Shown here: piece by piece, positions 41,123 through 48,809 of the stretch
How positions within the stretch are numbered: position 1 is the first letter of the stretch
Layout: each line of letters starts with the position of its first letter
Source of the DNA: Streptomyces aidingensis
GTDB lineage: Bacteria > Actinomycetota > Actinomycetes > Streptomycetales > Streptomycetaceae
DNA: 64,000 bases
Direction: 5' to 3'
Assembly (NCBI RefSeq): GCF_900112355.1
Contig: NZ_FOLM01000004.1
Span: 212,871 to 276,870 of the forward strand
Notes under the pieces: generated by a model
What the model was told of the DNA's origin: nothing
Seen by the model: the letters and a program-made list of their open reading frames with translations, nothing else
The model's database searches: none
Made by a program: the position numbers and the translations under genes

Positions 41123-42592
41123 TCAGGGGCGGGCCAGGGGCAGGGCGGCGGCGGTGAACGCCTCGGCCTGCTGCCAGGTGAGCTGCCGCAGGTCGATCAG
41201 GGCGCCGACAGCGGCAGTCTCGATGGCGGCGCAGGCGGCCCGCAGCTCCTCCTCGGTGTCGGCGGAGACGGTCAGCAGGCCGGTCAGCGCGATGTCGGCG
41301 TGCCCGGCGATGAGCTGGCGTTCGCGCTCCTTGATGTCGGCGTATTCCACCGAGTCCTCCTCGCTGTCCACCTGGCCCTTGCGGGCGCGTTCGGCGGCGT
41401 CGGCGATGACGGTCGCCTTTCGGCGGCGGATGTCCTTGAGCGCGGCGTCCAGGTGCTGGGGCCGGTAGGTCAGGGACAGGCTGCGGCGCACACCGGAGGT
41501 GAACAGCACCTGGTGGAGGAAGCCGGCGCCGGTCTCGGTGCGCGGCCAGTTCTCGATCCAGAAGGTGGTGTGGTGGGCGGAGTCGGTGGAGACGTGGTCG
41601 GCCTTCTCCACCAGGACCACCGGGCCGGCCGCCACCGGGTCGGCCTGCGGGCGGTCGGAGCCGGACCAGCGGTCCAGGGCGGCCAGCGCCTTGGGGTCGT
41701 AGGCCGTCCGGACCACGGCGGCGATCTCTTCTGCGGTCAGCCATCCGGCGGGGGAGAGGCCGGCGGTGCGCGCGGCCTGGTCGAAAGTGGCGGTGAGCTG
41801 GGTGAGAACGGAGAAGGCGCCGGTCAGTCCGCCGCCGGCCTGGTTGATCAATCGGCGGGCGGCCTTGAGGTCCAGGGCGAGCGCCACATACGCCTCGTGC
41901 GGGGCGGCGGCCGGACCGGCGGCGGCCAGCAACTCGCCGTAGACGGCACCCGCGACGGGGGTATCGGGGTCGCCGTGCTCGGCCCAGTAGCGGTGCAAGG
42001 CATCGCCGGAGTCCGGAACGGTGCGCTCCAGCACCTGCACGCGGGCGATCTGTCCGGTGCGGGCCAGCGCGGCGAGGGCACGGCCCCAGCCGGCCACGTT
42101 GGCGTTCTGGGTGGCCGGGTCGAGCAGGGCGAAGGCCCGGGAGGAGACCTTGACCACGGCGGTGAGTGTGGCGTGGTGCGGGTCGTGGACGGCTCCGTAC
42201 CGGCCGTCGGGAGAGGCGATGACCCGCAGCGAGGCTGCGGTACCGGGCAGGTGCAGCAGCCCGGCACGGCGCGGCCGGGTGGACGGCCGGGCCAGCCAGA
42301 CGAGCTGCCCGGTCAGGCGGCGGGCGGCGTACCGGGCGGCGATCGGGGCCCAGTCTGCCAAGGCGCGTCCGCGGTGGCGGACGAAGACGCCGAGGGCCAC
42401 GGCCGCCCACAGCGGCAGCAATTGCAGGGTGCCGGTCACTCCGGCGGTCAGGATGACCGCCATCAGCAGGACGCCGGTCGCCGCGGTGGCCACGAGCTGC
42501 GGTGCGGTCAGGCCGAGCAGCACGCCCCGGCGGGAGCGGTGGGGGAACTTCACGGTGGCCGGGCTCTCCGGCCGGGTCGATGCGGAATGCAT
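41123..42592 (-). CDS. SCO6880-family (PrgI-like plus VirB4 N-terminal-like) protein
   Basis: 489 aa. The N-terminal 70 residues have the PrgI pattern, with two membrane helices after a basic FPHRSRRGVLLGLTAPQLVATA segment and LLPLWAAVALGVFV. A VirB4-N/CagE-like region follows (GLLHLPGTAASLRVIASPDGRYGAVHDPHHATLTAVVKVSS). It is known as the SCO6880 family in Streptomyces. Together with the next ATPase it forms a split VirB4. Confidence 0.9.
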   Translation of the reverse strand: MHSASTRPESPATVKFPHRSRRGVLLGLTAPQLVATAATGVLLMAVILTAGVTGTLQLLPLWAAVALGVFVRHRGRALADWAPIAARYAARRLTGQLVWLARPSTRPRRAGLLHLPGTAASLRVIASPDGRYGAVHDPHHATLTAVVKVSSRAFALLDPATQNANVAGWGRALAALARTGQIARVQVLERTVPDSGDALHRYWAEHGDPDTPVAGAVYGELLAAAGPAAAPHEAYVALALDLKAARRLINQAGGGLTGAFSVLTQLTATFDQAARTAGLSPAGWLTAEEIAAVVRTAYDPKALAALDRWSGSDRPQADPVAAGPVVLVEKADHVSTDSAHHTTFWIENWPRTETGAGFLHQVLFTSGVRRSLSLTYRPQHLDAALKDIRRRKATVIADAAERARKGQVDSEEDSVEYADIKERERQLIAGHADIALTGLLTVSADTEEELRAACAAIETAAVGALIDLRQLTWQQAEAFTAAALPLARP

Positions 42593-42679
42593 GTCGGATG
42601 CGGTCCTTCGGTGCGGGAGGGCAGGGACGGGCCGCGGACGCGCCTCGGCGGCGCGGCCCGCCCCTTACAGGGAGAAGGG

Positions 42680-44113
42680 TCAGGACGAGGCGGGCCCCTT
42701 GCCGGGCGGTGGTCCCGGGTAGACCCACCGGACCGGGGACTCCGAGCCCTGCGGAGCCGGACCGACAGGCGGTCCGGCCGGGCCCCGGCGCGCGGGCGGC
42801 CGGACGGCCGCGACGCCGTACGTCGTGGCTGGCACGGACGCGGCGGCACCGGCCGGTTCCGGCTGCGCGCCTGCCTTGGCCAGGGACACCGAGGCGTCTT
42901 CGGAGGGGGCCGAAGCCCCAGCAGGCGGGTCCTGGCCGGGACGGCGGATGAGCGGCTGATCCCGGTCACCGTCGGTGCGCGGGCGGCGGATCAGGGCCTG
43001 ACCCTTGTCACCGGTGGCCGCCGGGTCCTCGCCATAACGGAAGGTGCTCTGCTTCTCCGCCGAGCCGGTGGCGCCGACCGGGTTGATCGTGGAGGCGACC
43101 CCGCTGCCGTTCACCCCGGCAACCTGCTGCGGACCCTGCGGAGCCGGAGCCCCGGTGCCGGCCTGCATGGCGAGCGTGCCCGCGGTCTTGGCCGCCCCGG
43201 CGGCGACTGCCATGCCGGCCACGCCGGTGCGGTGCATCTCCTGGCCGCCCGCCCCGTCCCCGGCCCACTGCACAAACTTGTAGGTGGCGTACGGGCAGAG
43301 CAGCACCAGGGCCATCACCACGATGCCGGCCATGGCGTCGGACAGGGCCGCCAGCCCGTCCTGCGGTTCGCTGTTGCCCATGGCGCTGACGCCAATGAGG
43401 AAGACGATGGTCATCAGCAGCTTCGAGACCACCAGGGTGGCGGTGGCCTCGATCCAGCCCCGCCGCCACCGCTTGGCGACCTCCCAGCCGCCGCCCGCCC
43501 CGGCGAAGACCGCGAGCGTGACCAACACCAGAATGCCGACCTTGCGCGCCACCATCACACCCCAGTACAGGAACGCCCCGATCGCGCAGCCCAGCGCCAC
43601 GAACGCCGGAACGGCCCAGCCCAGCGGGTACATCGCGCCGAACTGCGAGACCCGTACCACCCGGCGCACGGCATCGTCCACGCTGCTGTTGGCGACCTGG
43701 AACAGCCCTGCGCTGAGCGCGTCCACCACGGTCAGCGCCACCGCCGTGACCGAGATCGCGGCGAAGCTGAAGAAGACCCCGGCGACCGTGCCGGTCACGG
43801 CGCGGTACAGTGCCCGCTCGTCGCGCCGCCAGGCGGCGAGGACGAGCTGGAGACAGAAGGTGCCGACGGTCAGCACCAAGCCGATGGGCAGCAGCAGTTC
43901 GTAGTTGTCGCGGAACCAGCCCGCGTTGAGGTCGACGGCGGTGGTGGAGTCGACCGCCCTGGCCGCCAGGTCGGCCGCGCCGGCAGCCAGCTCGCCCATG
44001 GACTTGGCGATCCAGGCCCCGATGCCGTCGGTGACGGCCTCCCCGGTCTCGGAGACGACGCCGCCCACGGCATCGCACACTGTGTTCATCAGTGGCAGAT
44101 CACAGGCTCCCAC
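42680..44113 (-). CDS. VirB6/TrbL-like polytopic T4SS protein
   Basis: 477 aa from GTG at 44113, 9 nt after GGAGG. Six or seven hydrophobic helices lie between residues 60 and 290 (LLLPIGLVLTVGTFCLQLVLAAW; GVFFSFAAISVTAVALTVVDALS; VGILVLVTLAVFAGAGGGWEV; LLMTIVFLIGVSAMG; GIVVMALVLLCPYATYKFVQW). A long Pro/Ala/Gly-rich cytoplasmic tail (residues 320-477) has repeats of (L/P)IRRPRTDGD type. It forms the inner-membrane channel part. Confidence 0.88.
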   Translation of the reverse strand: MGACDLPLMNTVCDAVGGVVSETGEAVTDGIGAWIAKSMGELAAGAADLAARAVDSTTAVDLNAGWFRDNYELLLPIGLVLTVGTFCLQLVLAAWRRDERALYRAVTGTVAGVFFSFAAISVTAVALTVVDALSAGLFQVANSSVDDAVRRVVRVSQFGAMYPLGWAVPAFVALGCAIGAFLYWGVMVARKVGILVLVTLAVFAGAGGGWEVAKRWRRGWIEATATLVVSKLLMTIVFLIGVSAMGNSEPQDGLAALSDAMAGIVVMALVLLCPYATYKFVQWAGDGAGGQEMHRTGVAGMAVAAGAAKTAGTLAMQAGTGAPAPQGPQQVAGVNGSGVASTINPVGATGSAEKQSTFRYGEDPAATGDKGQALIRRPRTDGDRDQPLIRRPGQDPPAGASAPSEDASVSLAKAGAQPEPAGAAASVPATTYGVAAVRPPARRGPAGPPVGPAPQGSESPVRWVYPGPPPGKGPASS

Positions 44114-44149
44114 GGGGCAGCACCTCCTTTCCCTTTCGGTGCGGATCGG

Positions 44150-44851
44150 TCACGGGGCGACGTTCGGCAGGACCGCCGCCAGCGCGCAGGGCCGGCCCGG
44201 ACGGCACTGGACGGCGAGCGTGATGGCTCGGGCCTCTGCCCCTCCCTTGCCGGAGCCCTTCCAGGCGATCGACTGCTTGCCGGAGACCGTCACCGCGTAG
44301 ACGTACGCCTCGGTGATCGCCGCCGGGTTCTCTTTCAGCGCCTGCTCAAAGGCCAGGGGGAAGTGCCCCTCGTGCGCGGTGGCGGTGGCGCGCTGGGCGT
44401 TGTCCGCCATCTGCCGCCACAGCACCGGCGAGGGCACCTGCGCCTCCACCGAGGCGACATCGGCGTACCGCTTCTCCCTGGTCACCCACTGGGCCAGCGC
44501 CGCGAGATGCTCCTTGTGCGTGGCCGATCGGGTGTCGTAGGACCACAGGGCCTCGGCCGCCGCCTTGGCGAACTCCACCGGATCGGTGGTCCGTGGCGGC
44601 TCGGCCGGCACCGCGCCCGGAACGTGGGCTTCGTCTTCCGTCGGAGCCGGACCAGCCACCGGCTCCTCCACCTCGGCGGCCCCAGCGCCCTGCGTCTCCT
44701 CGGTGACGGAGGGAGCCGCCACCGGTTCCGCTCCTCCACGGGTCAGACAGGCCAGCAGCCCGGCCAGCATGGTCAGAACCGCCAGCACCACACCGCCCAC
44801 CAGGACCCGGTAGCGCATGCTGGGCCCGCCGTACATCGCGTCGGTCGGCAT
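44150..44851 (-). CDS. VirB8/TcpC-like single-pass T4SS protein
   Basis: 233 aa, ATG sharing one base with the upstream stop (TGATG). A single membrane helix (VLVGGVVLAVLTMLAGLLACL) follows a short cytoplasmic N-terminus. A Pro/Glu linker then leads to an NTF2-like fold (DPVEFAKAAAEALWSYDTRSATHKEHLAALAQWVT ... AVTVSGKQSIAWKG...AITLAVQC). This architecture is that of TcpC/VirB8 in Gram-positive T4SS. Confidence 0.8.
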   Translation of the reverse strand: MPTDAMYGGPSMRYRVLVGGVVLAVLTMLAGLLACLTRGGAEPVAAPSVTEETQGAGAAEVEEPVAGPAPTEDEAHVPGAVPAEPPRTTDPVEFAKAAAEALWSYDTRSATHKEHLAALAQWVTREKRYADVASVEAQVPSPVLWRQMADNAQRATATAHEGHFPLAFEQALKENPAAITEAYVYAVTVSGKQSIAWKGSGKGGAEARAITLAVQCRPGRPCALAAVLPNVAP

Positions 44852-45162
44852 CACTGCACCTGCGTCCCGAGCGCGGAGAAGAACGCCACGATGCCGTTGG
44901 CCGCACCCAACAGCAGTGCGCAACCGGCCGCGACGACCGTGCCCTTCTTGCCGTTGGCCTCGGCCTGGTGGCCGCCGGAGTGGTGACCCCACGCCCACAC
45001 CAGGGCGCTGATCGCCAGGGCGCCGACCACCGCGATGATGCCGAAGAGGTTGATGCTGCCCATGACGCTCTTGAGCACATCCAGCCCCGGCAGACCGCCC
45101 TCCTGCGGAGTCACGCCCGGGTCGTAGGCGAGCAACTCCGCCGCCTTCTCAGCAAGAAACAT
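44851..45162 (-). CDS. Small two-helix membrane protein (VirB2/TrbC-like, DUF6112-like)
   Basis: 103 aa with an AGGAG site. Two membrane helices (INLFGIIAVVGALAISALVWAWG; GTVVAAGCALLLGAANGIVAFF) are joined by a short polar loop HHSGGHQAEANGKKG. Size and topology are those of VirB2/TrbC pilins. The N-terminal 40 residues are not a classic signal peptide. Likely a channel or pilus subunit. Confidence 0.8.
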   Translation of the reverse strand: MFLAEKAAELLAYDPGVTPQEGGLPGLDVLKSVMGSINLFGIIAVVGALAISALVWAWGHHSGGHQAEANGKKGTVVAAGCALLLGAANGIVAFFSALGTQVQ

Positions 45163-45229
45163 CAACAGAACTCCTGTTCGAAATAACAGTGCGGCGGTGC
45201 CGCGTGAAGAACGAGATCGAGAGAAGGCG

Positions 45230-46324
45230 TCAGACGACGCGGCGGATGGCGAGCACGTCGTCCTCCCAGTCCGCGAGCGTGGCGATCCGCACCACATCGC
45301 CGGTCCGGGGTGCGTGGACGATCAGGCCCGAGCCGATGAACATGCCCACGTGCTCGGGAACGGCGGCGCTGCCCTCGGTGAACCCCAGATCACCCGGCCG
45401 CAGCTCCTCCAGCCGGACCGCCCGGCCCTCCTTGACCTGGGTATAGGTGGTGCGCGACAGCTCCACCCCACCCGCCCGGTAGGCCATCTGCATCAGCGAG
45501 GAGCAGTCACAGCGCTGCATCGGATCCGGGCCGTGCGCATCGGTGCACGACCCGCCCCACTGGTACGGCGTACCGAGCTGGCCCAGCGCCCACCGGATCG
45601 CGATGCGCACCGGTTCCGGCGCCAGCTCCGGGATCTTGTATCCCTCCGGCAATGCGCCGGCCGGGATCGGCCCGAACTGCGTGCCGTCCCCGCCCGCCAG
45701 CTCACCGCACCCCGCAGCCGGCACGGCGGCACCCTCCACCTCCAGCACCGCCGCGATGGACTGCTGCAACACGGTCGCCAGCGGCTCCCACTTGGCGTAG
45801 GCGTCCGCCCAGGCGGATGCCTGCACCGCCTGGGCGGCCTGGGTGACGGTCAACGACTCCCAGCCCGGCACCTGCCGCAGCGCCTCGTAGAACTTGGTGC
45901 TCGCATAGACCGGATCAAGAATCTCCTCCGCGCTGCCCCAGCCCTGCGAGGGACGCTGCTGGAACAACCCCAGTGAGTCCCGGTCGCCGTAGGACAGGTT
46001 CCGCAACCCGCTCTCCTGCAACGCGGTGGCCAGCGCGACGACCTGTCCGCGAACGGGGACGCCCATGGCCACGCCGGTCGCCTGGACCGTCACCGCGAGC
46101 GGAACCTGCTCCTCGGGCGAGTCCAGCCCCGGCACCGACACATCTTCGGCGCCCTCACCTCCCAGAACGGCCCGCACTTGCCCGGCCACGGCCGCCGCGT
46201 CCACAGCCTGTGGAACAGTGCACGACGACGCGGCGGCCTTCCCGGCCAGCGCCATCATCAGCGGTGCTCCGAGCAGCAGCGGGCCGGTCGCCGCCAGGCC
46301 GACGATCACGCCGGTCGTCTTCAC
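45230..46324 (-). CDS. Cell-wall hydrolase: transglycosylase-like plus NlpC/P60 domain
   Basis: 364 aa from GTG at 46324, which overlaps the stop of a 24-aa leader ORF (GTGA). The N-terminal helix TGVIVGLAATGPLLLGAPLMMALAG exports it. Residues 90-190 are lysozyme/SLT-like (ALQESGLRNLSYGDRDSLGLFQQRPSQGWGS..EILDPVYASTKFYEAL). Residues 245-360 form NlpC/P60, with catalytic Cys in MQRCDCSSLMQMAYRAGG and His in PEHVGMFIGSGLIVHA. It opens peptidoglycan for the secretion channel (VirB1-like role). Confidence 0.9.
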   Translation of the reverse strand: MKTTGVIVGLAATGPLLLGAPLMMALAGKAAASSCTVPQAVDAAAVAGQVRAVLGGEGAEDVSVPGLDSPEEQVPLAVTVQATGVAMGVPVRGQVVALATALQESGLRNLSYGDRDSLGLFQQRPSQGWGSAEEILDPVYASTKFYEALRQVPGWESLTVTQAAQAVQASAWADAYAKWEPLATVLQQSIAAVLEVEGAAVPAAGCGELAGGDGTQFGPIPAGALPEGYKIPELAPEPVRIAIRWALGQLGTPYQWGGSCTDAHGPDPMQRCDCSSLMQMAYRAGGVELSRTTYTQVKEGRAVRLEELRPGDLGFTEGSAAVPEHVGMFIGSGLIVHAPRTGDVVRIATLADWEDDVLAIRRVV

Positions 46325-46395
46325 CGCATCCGCCAGGCCATCGGGGCGAGAAGCCCGGCCAGGGCCGGCTCCATAGGTATCAGGGCATGCTGCAT
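46321..46395 (-). CDS. 24-aa leader peptide coupled to the hydrolase gene
   Basis: ATG at 46395 has AAGGAG 6 nt upstream, the best ribosome binding site of the neighbourhood. The peptide is MQHALIPMEPALAGLLAPMA followed by WRMR. Its TGA overlaps the hydrolase GTG by GTGA. It could couple translation, or act as an attenuator together with the hairpins just upstream. No similarity is recognised. Confidence 0.5.
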   Translation of the reverse strand: MQHALIPMEPALAGLLAPMAWRMR

Positions 46396-46416
46396 CAGCA
46401 GCTCCTTGTCGCAGAG

Positions 46417-46461
46417 GGCGCGGTGCCGGTGTCTCGTCGAAAAGTCCGCCGGCACCGCGCC
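46417..46461. promoter_or_regulatory. Hairpin in the 5' leader of the transfer operon
   Basis: Perfect 13-bp arms (46417-46429, 46449-46461, GGCGCGGTGCCGG) have a 19-nt loop. It sits just upstream of the ribosome binding site of the leader peptide on the minus strand, so it could attenuate or stabilise the transfer mRNA. Confidence 0.55.
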
Positions 46462-46497
46462 GGTGAATCAAAAAGCGCCCCTCTGAAGAGAAGGCAC

Positions 46498-46534
46498 AGC
46501 AGTCCGGAACGGAAACACACACCACCGGACTGCT
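46498..46534. promoter_or_regulatory. Second hairpin or operator in the divergent region
   Basis: Perfect 10-bp arms (46498-46507, 46525-46534, AGCAGTCCGG) have a 17-nt loop. Together with 46417-46461 it lies in the 450-bp stretch between the leader ORF and the methyltransferase gene; no gene is seen in that stretch. Confidence 0.5.
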
Positions 46535-46845
46535 CACACCTCAAGCGGCAGCAAGCCGCGCTCCTAATCTCTTTCCCGGCACCTCAAATACCCCCATCCT
46601 CCGGACGGAATAGCACGCAAAACCACAGCTCAACAGACCAGTCCGAGAGCCCGGCCCGCGAACATGGCCAGACAGTAGGCGTGAAATCCGGCCGCACCAA
46701 ACGCCCCCTCGAAACCCTCTCTCGCAGCCAACGAATGCATTGGGTGCGGCCGGAAAACGCCGCTACCCTCCCCGCCATCGCCCGCAGCCACGAGCATTGC
46801 TCACTGCGGGGCGAGCAATACCGGCTACTCCCAGAAAGCTCCCGC

Positions 46846-47595
46846 ATGGCCTACACCCTGCACCGCGGTGACGCCCTCACCGTGCTCTCCGGTCTCGGCT
46901 CGGACAGCGTCGACGCCGTCATCACAGACCCGCCCTACAACAGCGGTGGCCGCACCAGCGGCGAACGCACCGGACGCACCGCTCGCGCCAAGTACACCTC
47001 AGCCGACGCCGCCCACGACCTTTCCAACTTCCCTGGCGAGAACCGCGACCAGCGCTCCTACGGCTACTGGCTCACCCTGCTGCTGACCGAGTCCTACCGC
47101 GCAACCGTGGAATCCGGCGCAGCCTTGGTCTTCACCGACTGGCGCCAGCTCCCCACCACCACCGACGCCCTGCAAGCCGCCGGATGGACCTGGCGCGGCA
47201 TCGCCTCCTGGCACAAGCCGGTCTCCCGGCCACAGAAGGGCCGGCTCAAGCAGTCCTGCGAGTTCATCGTCTGGGGCACCAAGGGCCCGGTGGACCCCGA
47301 CCGCCACCCGGTCTACCTCCCTGGCCTGTACACCGCCTCCCAGCCCCGCAAGGGCCGGGTCCACATCACCCAAAAACCCGTCGAGGTCATGCAAGAACTG
47401 GTCCGCATCTGCCCCGAAGGCGGCACCGTCCTCGACCCCTTCACCGGCTCCGGCTCCACAGGAGTCGCCGCCCTGCGCGAAGGCCGGCACTTCGTCGGCG
47501 TCGAGCTCTCCGACCACTACGCCGACCTCGCCGAACGCCGCCTCCAACGCGAACTCACCCGCGACGACTTCGAACTGGCAGGCCCAGAGGAATGA
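46846..47595 (+). CDS. DNA methyltransferase, beta class (N4-cytosine/N6-adenine)
   Basis: 249 aa from ATG at 46846. Motif IV DPPYNSGG appears early (about residue 28) and motif I DPFTGSGSTG late (about residue 203), the order of beta-class amino-methyltransferases such as CcrM/DpnA. DPPY favours adenine N6. The segment ITQKPVEVMQEL is usual before motif I. No restriction gene for the same site follows directly, so it may be solitary, protecting the element. It is divergent from the transfer operon. Confidence 0.92.
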   Translation: MAYTLHRGDALTVLSGLGSDSVDAVITDPPYNSGGRTSGERTGRTARAKYTSADAAHDLSNFPGENRDQRSYGYWLTLLLTESYRATVESGAALVFTDWRQLPTTTDALQAAGWTWRGIASWHKPVSRPQKGRLKQSCEFIVWGTKGPVDPDRHPVYLPGLYTASQPRKGRVHITQKPVEVMQELVRICPEGGTVLDPFTGSGSTGVAALREGRHFVGVELSDHYADLAERRLQRELTRDDFELAGPEE

Positions 47596-47629
47596 GACCC
47601 AACCCCACCACCCCTCCCGTGAGACCACC

Positions 47630-47672
47630 AAGGGCGGCTGCACCACCGGAACCCGGCACCGCAGCCGCCCTT
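47630..47672. terminator. Bidirectional terminator
   Basis: Perfect 12-bp arms AAGGGCGGCTGC (47630-47641, 47661-47672) with a 19-nt loop, between the convergent methyltransferase and DUF5655 genes. Confidence 0.75.
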
Positions 47673-47682
47673 CCTCGTCCCT

Positions 47683-48612
47683 TCAGCCGGCGTCGTAGGC
47701 TAGGCGAATCAGCTTCTCCGCCCGCTCCAGGTCGGCCCGCGACTTGATCCGGACTTCCAGGTCTCCCGTCCCCCAGTGCCCCTTGTCTCGCACATCCCGG
47801 GTGAAGCTCTCCCGCAGCTCGACCTTTGACGGGTCCACCTTGAGGTAGACGACGATGGTGTGACCGGCAGGCTGAAAGTGCACGCACGCGATGTTTACCA
47901 TCCGCCGGTAGGCGATGTAGTGCTGCTTGAAGACCGATTCCACATCCCCCGGCGCGATCAGGCGCGAATGCAGCTCCTCGTACAGATCCCGCAACGAGTC
48001 GGGCAGGTGTTCCAGCACCTCCCGCACGCCCTGGCTAGAAGCCACGGAGGCTGCAGCCCCTCTGGCCCGGCGGTCAGTAGCCCTCCGCCTGACTGCCGAT
48101 GGCGGGGCAGGAGCGGAGGCCACCAATTCCAGAGTCAGCAGTCCGTCGCCGAAGTCGCGATACCGCACCAGGTCGATTCGACGCCCCATCGAGCCCACAG
48201 CCTGCTCATCGTGCCAGGTGTAGTCCCCGGCGATGCACACCAACCGTGGGTCGCCCCATTCGATACTCGCCGCGGCATCACTCCCGAGCCGAGCTTGTAC
48301 CAACATGGTGAACTCGTGCCGGTGATCATCCAGCCAGGAGAGATAGGAGAACACCTGGCTGATGACATTGGCGTCGCGTCTTCGCTTGTACTCCACGATC
48401 ACCGGTGAGCCGTTCTCGTCGAGCCCCAAGGAGTCGATCCGCCCCCGATGACGCGGTCCCGTTTCGTATTCGGAGGCGAGGAACCGGATACCGAGCATGG
48501 CTTCCATGTTCCGCTCGATCAGCGACTGCACCTGTCGCTCGACGGCCAGTGACGCTCCGGGCACCTCCATCGCCACCCCGTCTGTGACCCGGAACAGCTT
48601 CAGATCGCCCAC
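47683..48612 (-). CDS. PD-(D/E)XK (NucS-like) nuclease with DUF5655-type C-terminus
   Basis: 309 aa. The N-terminal 120 residues contain RHRGRIDSLGLDENGSPVIVEYKRRRDANVISQVFSYLSWL, in which D-x(n)-E-Y-K fits the PD-(D/E)XK nuclease motif (ASEYETG could hold the upstream Glu). The C-terminal 110 residues (SLRDLYEELHSRLIAPGDVESVFKQHYIAYRRMVNIACVHFQPAGHTIVVYLKVDPSKVE...DKGHWGTGDLEVRIKSRADLERAEKLIRLAY) are the DUF5655 domain. Such proteins occur in defence islands. Target unknown. Confidence 0.82.
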   Translation of the reverse strand: MGDLKLFRVTDGVAMEVPGASLAVERQVQSLIERNMEAMLGIRFLASEYETGPRHRGRIDSLGLDENGSPVIVEYKRRRDANVISQVFSYLSWLDDHRHEFTMLVQARLGSDAAASIEWGDPRLVCIAGDYTWHDEQAVGSMGRRIDLVRYRDFGDGLLTLELVASAPAPPSAVRRRATDRRARGAAASVASSQGVREVLEHLPDSLRDLYEELHSRLIAPGDVESVFKQHYIAYRRMVNIACVHFQPAGHTIVVYLKVDPSKVELRESFTRDVRDKGHWGTGDLEVRIKSRADLERAEKLIRLAYDAG

Positions 48613-48809
48613 AGGTCCCCTTCCGTCGACGCGAGAGAAACAATCAGCTCGTGCAGGCGAGTATTCCCGATCGTCAACGTCGTCGAGCGTGGCCCCTGCC
48701 GCCGGCGGGCAACGGCCGCCAGAGCAGCGTCATCGCACGGTCCCTGAGGCGGGGACGAAGGCTCTCTACAATGGGTCGCCGCCGACCGAACCGTGGGTGG
48801 CGAGGTGAC

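Noticed and set aside
38508..44986. Very long plus-strand open frames (986 and 1294 codons) through the transfer region
   Set aside because: Antisense shadows of VirB4-, SCO6880- and VirB6-like genes; they show no recognisable domains.
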